Shown: positions 22,173-32,132 of the stretch, piece after piece
Layout: every line of letters begins with the position of its first letter
How positions within the stretch are numbered: position 1 is the first letter of the stretch
Assembly: GCA_025531455.1 (NCBI GenBank)
Contig: JAMYHL010000083.1
Coordinates: 62,001-126,000 of the forward strand
DNA: 64,000 bases
Source: Apiotrichum sp. Y4204
Lineage: Eukaryota; Basidiomycota; Tremellomycetes; Trichosporonales; Trichosporonaceae
Direction: 5' to 3'
The notes under the pieces: model-generated
Database searches by the model: none
What the model saw: the letters and a program-made list of their open reading frames with translations, nothing else
What the model was told of the DNA's origin: nothing
Made by a program: the position numbers and the translations under genes

Positions 22173-23298
22173 CTAAAACCAGCCTTCCAGCCTTTCGCGC
22201 AACATGTCCACGCTGCTTCTGTGCGCCTCTATGGTCTGTTCCAAGGTAACTGGATAGCCCAACCACTCTGAACGTTTCTGCGCCCCATTTTCCACGATCT
22301 GGCGCATGGTGGTTGCGTCATTTAACCAAGCGAACTTGATACGGCCTGAGGAATCGCGACGTATCTGGCGCATCCTGCGGTCATTGGGCACCTTCACGAA
22401 TAATCCGCTGTTTTGCAGCTGTTGAACAGCATCAAGCAGTTCCTCACTGCGCGTCAGTCAGCATGCGAATACACTACGCTACCCACTGCACAGCCTCCGA
22501 TTGCCGCTCCTCCTCGGTAAGTTCCCGACCAGCGTCCTCAAAGACCAGACAGTAAACCTCTCCAGCTCTGAACACACCCGCAAACCGGGGCAGAAAGGGC
22601 AACCCCTCAGCCTCGACGAAATTGCGGACTTCCTGGAGGACGAGCTTCATGACGAGAGGCACATCCACCTCATGGGGGCGCTGCAGCGGGAAGAACTTGA
22701 GGTCGAAAAACTTGAGGGCGAGCCCGGGAGTGGGCTCCTTCTCGTCTTGGCAAAGAGAACCGGCGAAGACGTCGGTTGCAGTTTGTCTGCCAAGTCGGTC
22801 CCCCAGAAGTATGGTTGGCGGTGACTCGTCAATGGCTTTATCGTCATACTTGGCATCCGATCCCTCTTCAGTCTTCGCATTTGGCTTCTCGTCTGACTCG
22901 GGCAGGTCTTGCAAGTCGGAGCCTGTAGGGGGAATGGCAGCACCTCCACGTTTAAAGTGCGATAACCTCTGGCCGTCTATGGCGTCCACTCGCGTGAAAA
23001 CCGTGGAAGGAGCATGTTGCCGTGGGGCCCATGCTCTTCCACGGCTTGGGCTATCCGATATTATGAGTTGGAAGGAGTTCGTCTGCACCTATCAGTATGA
23101 TCAACCTTGATGACATACATTAATGAAAGGCTCAATGACAGTGAGTTGGGGATTCATCTCCACTTCATCCGCCTTCCTCACCCGTGGGGATTGGGCCCGA
23201 GATGACCGCGTTGTTTTCTCGCGCGATGCCGTAGATGACGCTTTGTTGGCATTGGTCTTGGCGGCTGATATTGTGGAGACTCGTTTCCGTGGAGGCAT
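22173..23298 (-). CDS. Pseudokinase-like protein, tandem copy 1
   Basis: Three exons: 23298-23119, 23088-22487 and 22446-22173; introns of 30 and 40 nt; 351 aa. A basic Ser/Thr-rich head is followed by a kinase N-lobe-like region: LALKFFDLKFFPLQ with the candidate ATP-binding Lys, an E-x-x-x-F-V-E-A helix, LPFLPRFAGVF and the hinge-like VYCLVFEDAGREL. Where fungal kinase-like phosphotransferases carry the catalytic H-x-D loop, this protein reads NSGLFVKVPNDRRMRQIR. Where D-F-G is expected it reads GRIKFAWLNDA. So the catalytic and metal-binding Asp residues are missing and it is probably a pseudokinase. It is collinear with the gene at 23658-24796, sharing both intron positions. No paralogue-specific function can be given. 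Confidence 0.65.
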
Positions 23299-23657
23299 CG
23301 TTGATGTGTATGGAGAGAGTGCAAACGGGAGAAAGCTTGAAGTGCGAGTAGGCAACTAAGGATGAGCGAGCACCCTTGGAAACATATATGGAGAGGAGCA
23401 GCTGTCAGCTCGTTACGGATTGGTCCTCTCGCCATACCCCTAGCTGCCCTGTGCTGGGCGTAAAAGGCTGCCAGCAGCAATATGAGCAAGCAGGAGGGAC
23501 AGAAGAATCTGATACACACTCTAACATTGCATTGGATACGAAACACGAATACAGTACAGCAATGGTGCTGTGCAATGGTGCGCTTGTGCAAGCCCGCGTG
23601 GGCCCTGCGGTGCCTGGGGCCTCCCCGTCTCGGCTGGCCGGCGCCGGTCTTGACACA
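23299..23657. promoter_or_regulatory. Spacer between tandem kinase-like genes
   Basis: 359 bp holding the promoter of copy 1 and the 3' end of copy 2. Nothing else seen. Confidence 0.4.
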
Positions 23658-24796
23658 TCAGGGCCCAATCCAGTCGGCGTCGTAGTGCATCACCTCATCC
23701 CTAAGCGACGAGTACGCCTCTTCTCGGCTCTGGGCAAGGTCTTCCTCGAGCCGGAGTGCGATGGGCTTATCCGACTGTGGGCTCTCCGTCAGAGAGCGTT
23801 CTGCCTCCGACTTCATGTACGCGTCAAGTAGCGTTGCAAACTTGATACCCCCGTCCGCTCCTCGGCGTATCACATTCCACGACGGCATGAACAGAAAGAC
23901 CCCCAGGGCCATTAGGTGTTCGAAGGCCTCGAGGATCTCATCACTGCATTCGGGTCAGCTTGTGCGCCTTGATGAGGATTGGCCCAGTCGCGTGTCGCTA
24001 AACTCACAGTGCCGCCCTCGAGTTCCTTTCCTCGTCGGTAATGGCGCGCCCCGCATCCTCAAAGACCAAACAGTACAGCTGGCCACAGGCAAAAGCGCCA
24101 GCAAACCGTGGAAGGCATGCGGCCTCGCCGGCTTCCGCAAAGTTTTGTGCTTCCTCGCAGAGGATCTTTTGGGCGAGGGATACGGTGATTTCGTAAGGGT
24201 GTTCGACGGGAAAGAAGTTCAAGTCAAGAAACTTCAGAACATAGCCACCCGTTGGGGCCAGGCTCTTGTCATCCTGGCAAAGCGATGCCCCAAAGACATC
24301 GAGGCATGATTGTCCACCCATCGATTGGCCGAGAGCGAGCGTTGGCATAGACTCATCTTTGACTTCTTCCTTAACTTCCATCTCCACTACCCCCTTGACC
24401 TCCTCCTTGGCCTCCACAGGTTGTGAGCCGCTATGGTGGATGATTCTCGGCAATGAGCGACTTATTTCTGTGTGTCTTGAGTCTCGAATAATATCCACTC
24501 GGTTGAGAATAATTGAAGGCGAGTGTTGGCGCGAGGCCCACGCTTTTCCACAATCGGTGTTATTGGGGACGAGCAGCTTGAAAGTGTTGGCCTTTTTGTC
24601 AGCACATAAGGAGCAGATGTCAACATGCCTCCAAGAGCGGCGCAATGACCGTGAGACGTGCATCCGAAGTAGTCGGCGTCGACCTTGTGGCCATGGTTGT
24701 CCTGTTCGCGGGCTTTGCGACTGGCTTCACACGAGACCGAGTTGTCGATGCTGACGTCTTGGGGTCAGACTTCTTCGGCGTCCGTGCTGGGGGCAT
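23658..24796 (-). CDS. Pseudokinase-like protein, tandem copy 2
   Basis: Three exons: 24796-24629, 24591-24008 and 23943-23658; 345 aa. The first intron (24592-24628, 37 nt) has a GC donor (GCATGT) where copy 1 has GTATGT, so it appears to be a GC-AG intron; both phases fit. Segments match copy 1 one for one: DARLTVIAPLLE, VLKFLDLNFFPVEHP, EEAQNFAEAGEAACLPRFAG, LYCLVFEDAGRAITDEER. The catalytic loop is again absent: LMALGVFLFMPSWNVIRR replaces the H-x-D region and GGIKFATLLDAYM the D-F-G region. A Glu/Lys/Val repeat (VEAKEEVKGVVEMEVKEEVK) lies in the linker. The two copies arose by tandem duplication and have diverged strongly. Confidence 0.65.
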
Positions 24797-25411
24797 TACT
24801 AGGATGTAGGTAGATGGGAAGGGGTGACATTGCTCTCAATCGTCTTCTTTGACCGAAGACCTCTGTCTGACCCAAATGTTTGCTGTGTTCCTTGCGTCTT
24901 CGAACCCTGAAACATTACCCCGTCACGGCAACCGCCTCTGACCTTCCTGGGAATTCACCTCGTAACGTCGGTTCTTGTCGCCCTAACTCACTTACGGCAC
25001 GGACAAGGGAGTACAGCTCATGTTGGACAGTCTCAGCTCTCTTTCCAGCAGCCAAAGGTAGACAGACACTCACGCACCCTTGGCAGCGGGCTGTGCTTTT
25101 CCTGTTACTGCACTTGACATAACTCTCCCTTGGAGAGAAACGATGCTGTCCAGCAACACTGCAACTTCCCCTTCGAGCGAAACCGTCCTTCCCCTCCCAA
25201 GGTGCAATGTGGTGACCTTTGGTTTGCTCCTGTGATGTTGATGTTGACGCTGGTGGCATCAGTCCACAGTGCACAAAGACAAGTCTTTGACGAGCAGTCG
25301 ACTTGCCTTGCCGAACACTGTCTTTCATGGTCACTCCACAATGGCGATACGTGCAGATAAATAGTAGACGATCTGAGTTGCAAGGAAGAAGCATACACCT
25401 TCAAGATCACC
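24797..25411. promoter_or_regulatory. Divergent intergenic region
   Basis: 615 bp between the minus-strand kinase-like gene and the plus-strand secreted protein, so it holds both promoters. A GATAAATAGTAG AT-rich element near 25358 may be the TATA region of the secreted-protein gene. Confidence 0.4.
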
Positions 25412-26783
25412 ATGCGCCTTTCAGTCCTCCTTCACTTGAGCAATTTGTTTCTTGCTTCTCTGGTTGTAGCTCGACTTGACCAGTCGGCTGAGAACTTGGT
25501 GCTCACTCATAACGCCACCGTCCCCGCCGATACTCCGCCTAACCGCTATTACGCACGCCACGAGACCGAGGACCACGACTTGGGACACTATACCTCGAAC
25601 GGTTCTCCCGAGAACGTTGAGATTCGAGTTAGAGACCAGCAGAAGCGCGCCCCAGTCAAAAAGACCACCCGCAAAGGCAAAACGGGAGCACCCAAAGTCA
25701 AAACAGCTGCACCCAAAGGAAAAACACCCGGCAAAGGCAAACGACCACCCTCGCGTAAGAAACCATCGAATGGCAAGACACCACCCAAAGGCAAAAAGAC
25801 CAGTCCGGGGAGGAAAGCTAGTTCGCCATACAAGTCCAGGCCCGCCTCCTCTTCGACTCGCCAAAGACCCGCCACAGGAAATCTCGCAATCTCTCACGCA
25901 CTCCAATCATTTGACTTCGTTACAACAGTTCAACATGCGGGAAAATCGCCAAACAGCAACATGTTATCCTACTTGGCGATGAACCGGGCCGAGATCCCCA
26001 ATGACCTCGAAATCATTCGCGGGCGCTTCAGGATTTCGAAAACGGCGATGTTGAAAGCAAAAAGCGCCCAAGCAATGCAAAACGTCATGACCATGATTCA
26101 AAGTGCCAACCTTCTCAATTCTCAAATGGACAGAGCGATCGCTGGCGAAGTCGACCTTACACAAATCATTCAACAAGCCATCGGGAGTACCGCCAACATG
26201 ATTCTGGAGGCTGTGGGCAAGCCCAAGGTTCACTGGCATATGACAAACCTTGGATCTTCGCCAATTCCCGATATTGAGCTCAGTGTTGCCGGCCTGAATG
26301 GGCGAACCGTCAAAGCCGTCGTCGAGGTCAAAACACCCACCAGTCTGAAAGGCGCTCAAGTTGACATGATGCTCGCTGATGCCAAGCTGTACAAGATGAG
26401 GCCCATGTATCACAACTCCTCTTCTGATACGACATTCTCCCTTACAAATGGAAAAGAGGATGGGAACTCACGCGCCGACCGCCAAGCCCATGTAATAATC
26501 CTGGAACAAGTGAGTAGTCAATAACGCTTAAACGTCTTTGAGAAGCGCAGAACACGAATATCGACAGACTGAGTACTTCTTAGTGGTAAACTGACTTCAG
26601 GCAATTGCTCAAATGAACTACAAAAAGGTGGAGTGGGGAATTATCACCAACCTGGACTCATGGATTGTGTTAAACCAAAGGGGACGGCGGATTAGCATGA
26701 CTGGGGTTCCAGCAGTGGTAAATGGTCGCAGCAATGCTCTCAACATCATGCTCGAGGTCGGCATTCGAGCCACCAGTTGGTAG
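25412..26783 (+). CDS. Secreted Lys-rich protein with PD-(D/E)XK-like domain
   Basis: Two exons, 25412-26509 and 26601-26783, with a 91-nt intron; 426 aa. Residues 1-21 (MRLSVLLHLSNLFLASLVVA) form a signal peptide. A propeptide-like acidic stretch ends at DQQKR, a Kex2-type dibasic site near residue 78. It is followed by about 60 residues of K/P/G-rich repeats of the form (T)PKGKTP. The rest is folded. Its C-terminal third reads DIELSVAGLNGRTVKAVVEVK, then an amphipathic helix and QMNYKKVEWGIITNLDSWIVL. That D...E-x-K, helix, strand order resembles PD-(D/E)XK nuclease-fold domains. Nuclease activity and target are unproven; a secreted effector or an anti-microbial nuclease are possibilities only. 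Confidence 0.6.
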
Positions 26784-27812
26784 AGCATTCCTACTCGACT
26801 GCAGGTCGAGGCAAGCGAGGTGATTGCCACGAGCGAGGAGCTGGCCGAGTCTTCTAGGTCTGGGGCGAGGAGCCGTCACTACAGTCCCCGCTTCTTTCAC
26901 CCCATCAATGTCGGCATCAGGACGTCCAACCGACCTTTATCCTGCGAGCTGCTCGCCATCGGCTTGGTTGTATCCGTCGGCTTGTAGAGCCATAGAGTTT
27001 GTAGACTGGATGTCGCAAAAGTTTTCCAAGGAGATTCAAACATCTTCCAGACTGCCTCATTTTACAGTTTTCGACGATAATTATCTAACGAAATGTCCCA
27101 AAATGTTCCCTTGCCGCCACAGACGCTTCCCTCGACACCCTCTTCCACCTCCCATGTCTCGAGACGCCTTCACATGACTTCTGAAGCTGCCGAGCTTCCT
27201 ATCTGATGTGGGTTTGTCGTAGTGAACTCAAGGCCATCCACGGCGCTTTGTCCCAACCCCCAGTGGCCTTTTCCATATAGATGTGTGAGACAAACGCATC
27301 AAGGTGTTTGCGTTCTGTTGAGCCTGCGCCAGTGGTTGTCAACCTTACAGTGATCACAGGATGAGACGAGACAACAGTTGGATTCGGTTACAGATTCCCA
27401 CGTGCTGGAGCCACACTGTCATTCACGCGCGTTCAAGCCACTCGAATCAGCCAACAAAGGCTGGACGGTACTGTACATCTCTGGCGCACGGTTGTGGTGC
27501 CACGTTCATTCAAGAAGGCTACAGTCGACGTAGAAAAACGCGAGCGCGATGAAGCTGCGAGGCTTTTCAGAGAGTCCGACGGACCAAGCTTGAACTTTGT
27601 TCTGCTGACTGCAAAACCTGGTAGCTCCTGCTTTAGCCCTCTCCCCGACGCTCCCACGCTCCCACCCCTCTTTCCAACAGCCAAACGCCTTTGTCCTTGC
27701 ACCACTTGGTCTCTTGCCTACACTTTTGGGTTTCCCGCACGAATGGGCACTGGCCGGTCCCCTGGCCTTCGTTTGCCTTCTGATGACACTGGACCTCTAT
27801 AGATTGAGCATC
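26784..27812. promoter_or_regulatory. Intergenic, upstream of antiporter gene
   Basis: 1,029 bp without a convincing exon. The last 200 bp include pyrimidine-rich sequence upstream of the antiporter ATG. Upstream ATGs in the antiporter frame exist, but the conserved protein starts at 27813. Confidence 0.35.
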
Positions 27813-29551
27813 ATGGTCCACACCGAGTTTTCAGACACATCAAACACGATTGCCGTGTTTGGCGGATACGTTGTAGTTGTCGGTTTGGTTTCCTTGCTCT
27901 TGAAGGACAAATACTTTATGTGTACGTTGGCAGGGTATAAACTTGTGGTTCTTCTTTGATTAACAGTCTAGCTGAGGCGCTCATTGCATTCTGCGTTGGG
28001 ATTGCCTTTGGTCCCATTGGCGCCAATCTGTTCAACCCGCTCGACTGGGTCGGCGGCGACCGCCATTCTCTCAACTACCTCACGTTCCAAGTGAGCCGTA
28101 TTATCATTGCGGTCCAAGTATTCCTCACCGGCGCTGCCCTTCCCAAGAGATACATGCAGCTCGAGTGGCTGTCTCTCACCACCCTGCTCTTTCCGGTGAT
28201 GACCGCCGCATGGTTTGTGAGCGCCTTGCTCATTTGGGCTCTGATACCCGGCCTAACCTTCTTGGAAAGCTTGGTCATTGGGTCGTGCGTCACGCCTACT
28301 GATCCCGTCTTGTCAAACTCCATCTGCAAAGGGAGGTCGGGAAGATGGTATTTGAGCAGCTCCTAACGCGTAGGCGCTTTCGCGGAAAAGTATGTCCCAC
28401 TGTCCGTCCGCAACATGCTGCTCGCTGAGGCGGGTGCAAATGACGGTCTTGGCTTTCCATTCCTCTTCATGGCCCTGTATCTCGTCTTGATCAAAGAGCC
28501 TGTGTACCAGTACCACACCATTGCTGGAGCGGTTGGCCAGTGGTGAGTCGCGGCAAAAGTGCCAGTCTCAACATTGCCACATCGCTCATGGAACAAGGTT
28601 TTACGATATTCTTCTCTACCAGATTCTTTTGTCATGTATCATCGGCGGTGTCATGGGCTACCTCGGGCTCAAGGTGCTCCGTTTTGCCCACGATATGCAG
28701 TGCGTAAGCCTCGGCGTTATCTACACTGACATTCAGCCTCATCGACCATGGAGCCTTTCTCGCGTTTGGCCTGGGAATGGTCCTGTTTACGGTTGGCTGG
28801 GTCGGATCGGTGGGCTCGGACGACATACTTGCCTGCTTTGTCATGGGCTGCTTTATTAACTGGGACGACTTTTACCGCAAGAAGAACGAGGAGGATGCTT
28901 TCCAGGAGGTTTTGGACTCGCTCCTCAACACTGTGGGTAGGAAACCAAATCTCACGACAAGAATGACAATACTGACAGCAGGGAGTCTTCCTCTTTATCG
29001 GCGCTGTGATTCCGTGGCACGAGTTCAACAACTTCTGGGATATATCGCCGTGGAGACTCGTTGTCCTTGGTATCTTAGTAATGCTTCTTCGCCGTGTCCC
29101 AGCCGTCATCGCTTTCGTGAGTACCCCCGTGCCAAGTTACAGGGAAGCTGACGACAGAGCAAGTTTATTTCCGTGCTCGGCGGCTGGTTCGAGGCAGCGT
29201 TTGCAGGCTACTTTGGCCCCATCGGTGTGGGTGCTGTTTTCTACACCCAAGTCGCTCTCGAACGCATTCCCAGCAGCCGTGAGCGTTTGCTGCAGTGAGA
29301 TTTTTGTCTTACGTCGCTTTATTGACATCAGTGTCGTCCTGCCCGTGGTCTACTTTCTCGTCATGACGTCCATCATCGTCCACGGAATCACCATCCCTGC
29401 GGGCGTTGCGGTTTGGCAGGGATGGAAACTCGTCACGCGGCGTCGGCACGGAAAGCGCATCGACACCGGCAAGCACGAGCTAGAAGCTGGCCAGATTGGG
29501 GGACCGCCGGTTGACGCCCAGGGAAGCTCGCCCGCCATGTCTCATGTCTAA
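27813..29551 (+). CDS. Na+/H+ antiporter, fungal Nha1/Sod2 type (CPA1)
   Basis: Eight exons: 27813-27919, 27967-28325, 28374-28542, 28598-28699, 28737-28932, 28982-29116, 29158-29294 and 29332-29551; about 474 aa, lacking the long C-terminal tail of yeast Nha1. Family marks: FGPIGANLFNPLDW, the unwound-helix motif TPTDPVLSNS, and the ion-site motif AEAGANDGLGFPFLF with the conserved Asn-Asp. About ten to twelve membrane helices are evident. It should exchange cytosolic Na+/K+ for H+ at the plasma membrane. One junction is odd: between exons 2 and 3 no GT donor gives the right phase. A GC donor (28326) fits but drops the usual K-G after SNSI; a small frameshift is the alternative. All other junctions are canonical. 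Confidence 0.82.
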
Positions 29552-30139
29552 CTGAAGTCGAGAGCACGTTGCTGACTGCACTGCTCTTCGCTACATGGCG
29601 TCTTGATGTACACACCAGGAAGAGTTCAGACTCCGAGGCTTCTTATCTCTCTCTCTACGTAGCGTTGCTGAGCAATTGTATAGGGAGCCCCAAGCTATAT
29701 CGGGGATGCCAAGTGGACGCGTTGTTGTCTGGCAGCGAGATTGTTACTGAGTGTGGAGTTTATGGGCTGGGTTTGGCAACGTGGTCGGTGGTGATGTAGA
29801 GGCTGGCCAGACTGGAAGTGAGCAACGTGTGAGGAAGCATCGACATTGGGGTCGGTGCCGACTTGATCGTGCTCCATGACTGCCAGCTGGCAGTGTTGGC
29901 ACGTTCCATTCTTCCACATCTCAGCTGCACTTTCACCATTAGGTTTACAGTCGCTCTTGTCTCCTTCGTTCCTTTGAGCTCGGCCACACACCACTGCCAC
30001 CGTGGTCATGACAGTTCATGTTTCTGTACATTGCATTTCCTTTGTGCTGTCTGATTGCTTCATTTACTCTACGGTATATCTCGCATTCTGGATTTCAGAC
30101 CATATGACTCCTTATAGCTTCCCGTTCGTAGCCGCTCGA
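29552..30139. other. Convergent intergenic region
   Basis: 588 bp between the antiporter and the YPD-repeat gene, two 3' ends. No further gene or repeat seen. Confidence 0.4.
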
Positions 30140-31080
30140 CTACCAGTAGTTTCCGTCCTCGTCGGGGTACTGCAGTGAGCCACAACTCCTCATTCATAAC
30201 TCACGTTGCCGTTCTCATCCGGGTAGCGGCCCTGGTCGTCGGGGTAGCGACCTCGTCGTCAATATTCTTTCTCTGTACTGTACTCAAACCCAAGCTCACC
30301 GTTCTCATCGGGATAGTTGCCGTTCTCGTCGGGATACCGGCCCTGGTCGTCGGAATAGCGCCCTTGGTCGTCGGGGTAACGTCCATTCGCGTCGGGGTAG
30401 TTGCCGTTGTCGTCCGGGTAGCGCCCCTGGTCATCCGGATAGCGACCATTTGCGTCGGGGTACGGGCCGTCATCGTCGTCGCCGCAGTCGCGCTGGGCAG
30501 GCTCAGGCGCAGCTGTGGATCATAAGTTTCCGCATAGATCTGTACCGGTACTTCACGACTCACGCTGGTGGTGCTGAGGCTCGTTTTGCTGGGGCTGCTG
30601 TTGTTGGTGCTGGGGTGCGGCCGCGGCCGCGTCCTGCTTCTCGTTCTCCCCTTCGTCGTCCGAGTCCTCGTTGAACTGGCTGTACGCGTAGGCGCCGGCA
30701 CCGACAAGCGCAGCGGCTCCAACACCAGCAGCGAGGCCGACACCAATCTTCTTGCCGGTCGACCAGCCTTCCTTCTTCTGCTCGGGAGCGTGCTGCTGGT
30801 GCTGAGCGTGGCTCTGGGGGTACGGCTGCTGCTGGTAGCCTTGTTGCGGGTAGCCCTGCTGCGGGTAGCCCTGCTGAGGGTAACCCTGCTGCTGCTGGGG
30901 GTATCCTTGCTGCGGGTAGCCTTGCTGCTGCACCTGCTGGGCGCCTGTCTATTAGAAATGTCGAACCGTCAAGGTAGACTGGACAAGCGTACCAATCCTT
31001 GATAGAGTACGCCCGCAGCTGAGGACCGGTCTGGACTCACGCTTCTCGTCGTCGCTCTTCATAAAGTCGAAGACGCCCAT
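30140..31080 (-). CDS. GYPQQ / YPDDQGR repeat protein with glycine zipper
   Basis: Five exons: 31080-31041, 30944-30564, 30512-30279, 30251-30205 and 30169-30140; 243 aa with phases agreeing. The third intron (30252-30278) is only 27 nt, ends CGAG and removes an in-frame TGA. In order: MGVFDFMKSDDEK; a GYPQQ-repeat segment; a Lys-rich turn; a glycine-zipper hydrophobic helix (IGVGLAAGVGAAALVGAGAY); a Q/H-rich linker; then at least nine heptads of the form G-(R/N)-Y-P-D-(D/E/A)-(Q/N) ending DGNYW. GYPQQ tails are known from proteins that associate peripherally with membranes or phase-separate. The glycine-zipper helix suggests membrane insertion. I do not recognise a named family for the heptads. 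Localisation and role are unknown. Confidence 0.7.
30205..30470 (-). repeat. 21-bp coding repeats (GRYPDDQ heptads)
   Basis: Back-to-back 21-bp units encoding heptads GRYPDDQ, GRYPDDN, GNYPDAN, GRYPDDQ, GRYSDDQ, GRYPDEN and GNYPDEN, then two more after the 27-nt intron. High similarity between units implies ongoing expansion and contraction. Confidence 0.85.
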
Positions 31081-32132
31081 GGTGTCGTACTGCGCGTTCG
31101 GTAACGGTGGTGGTGTACAGATCTGAGATGATTCAACGCGAGATACATATACTCATGACCACTGCAGAGATGGCACAGTGCACTACGTGGAGCCCAACCA
31201 CCACTCCTCATCATGCCATGCTTGGGGCGCTCGGACCCGGTCGTGGGCCGCGGTGGCGGACACTATGGAAAAGAAGCTACTCAGGGTGGTGGATGAATGG
31301 CCAGAGGACATTGTGGACGAGAGAGATCATAGCGGCAGGATACAAAGACAAGTTGCAGTGATGTCTCACGGAAGGAGATATAGATCGTCAAGAGAATGAG
31401 AAGGGAGTCAACATGGTAGAGTACAGGGGCACACCAGGTGCCTACTCCAGTACTACTGTCTACCACGCTGCTCGTGCGCAAGGGCCACTTGCCATCAAAT
31501 CTCAACAGGATATAGGATTCTGCACGTTCGCGTCCGCACCGCGGCACAGCAATGGGCCATTGTCCCATGGGTTCATACAGGAGGCTGCTTCGCGAGCTTC
31601 TGTGAGCCTGAAGTGTGTGTGCTGTGCGGTGTGGGCTCGATCAATCTCCTGTCGGGAAGTGGGGCACCAGCCGCGCGGGCCGGAGACCAGGCCATGCCGT
31701 CCTCTCGACAGCTGCAATTGGCCACCGATACCTCCAGAGAACCAGTTCGACTGCAATGACGGCGGCATCGCCTTGGACGTGCTCGACGGTCTGCGTTTCT
31801 GTCTGTTGGAATGTATCAGGGAACGGGAGACGCCGCGTCGCAGGAATACCGCCCCTCAAGGCCTCAAGCAGAACATGGATGCGGTTGTGCCACACTGCAG
31901 TAGCAGCTTGCTCCACATGAGGATGCGCATCTATACCTGCGACGCGTGTGCCGCTATATGAGTCCCGGCTTTTCGAAACATTGATTATCAGTACTGCGTC
32001 TGTAGTCATGCATCTCATAACGAGTGGAAGGAAATGTTGACCATGTCAGTCGGAAAGGCATCGGGTGCGTGCCTGAGATCATGGTGGTTGGTGTCTATGC
32101 AGATGTGTTGAATCCTCTCAATGATGTGGTCT
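31081..32132. other. Intergenic region, no feature seen
   Basis: 1,052 bp holding the promoter of the repeat-protein gene and the 3' end of the TPR gene. No exon, repeat or RNA gene is supported. Confidence 0.35.
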
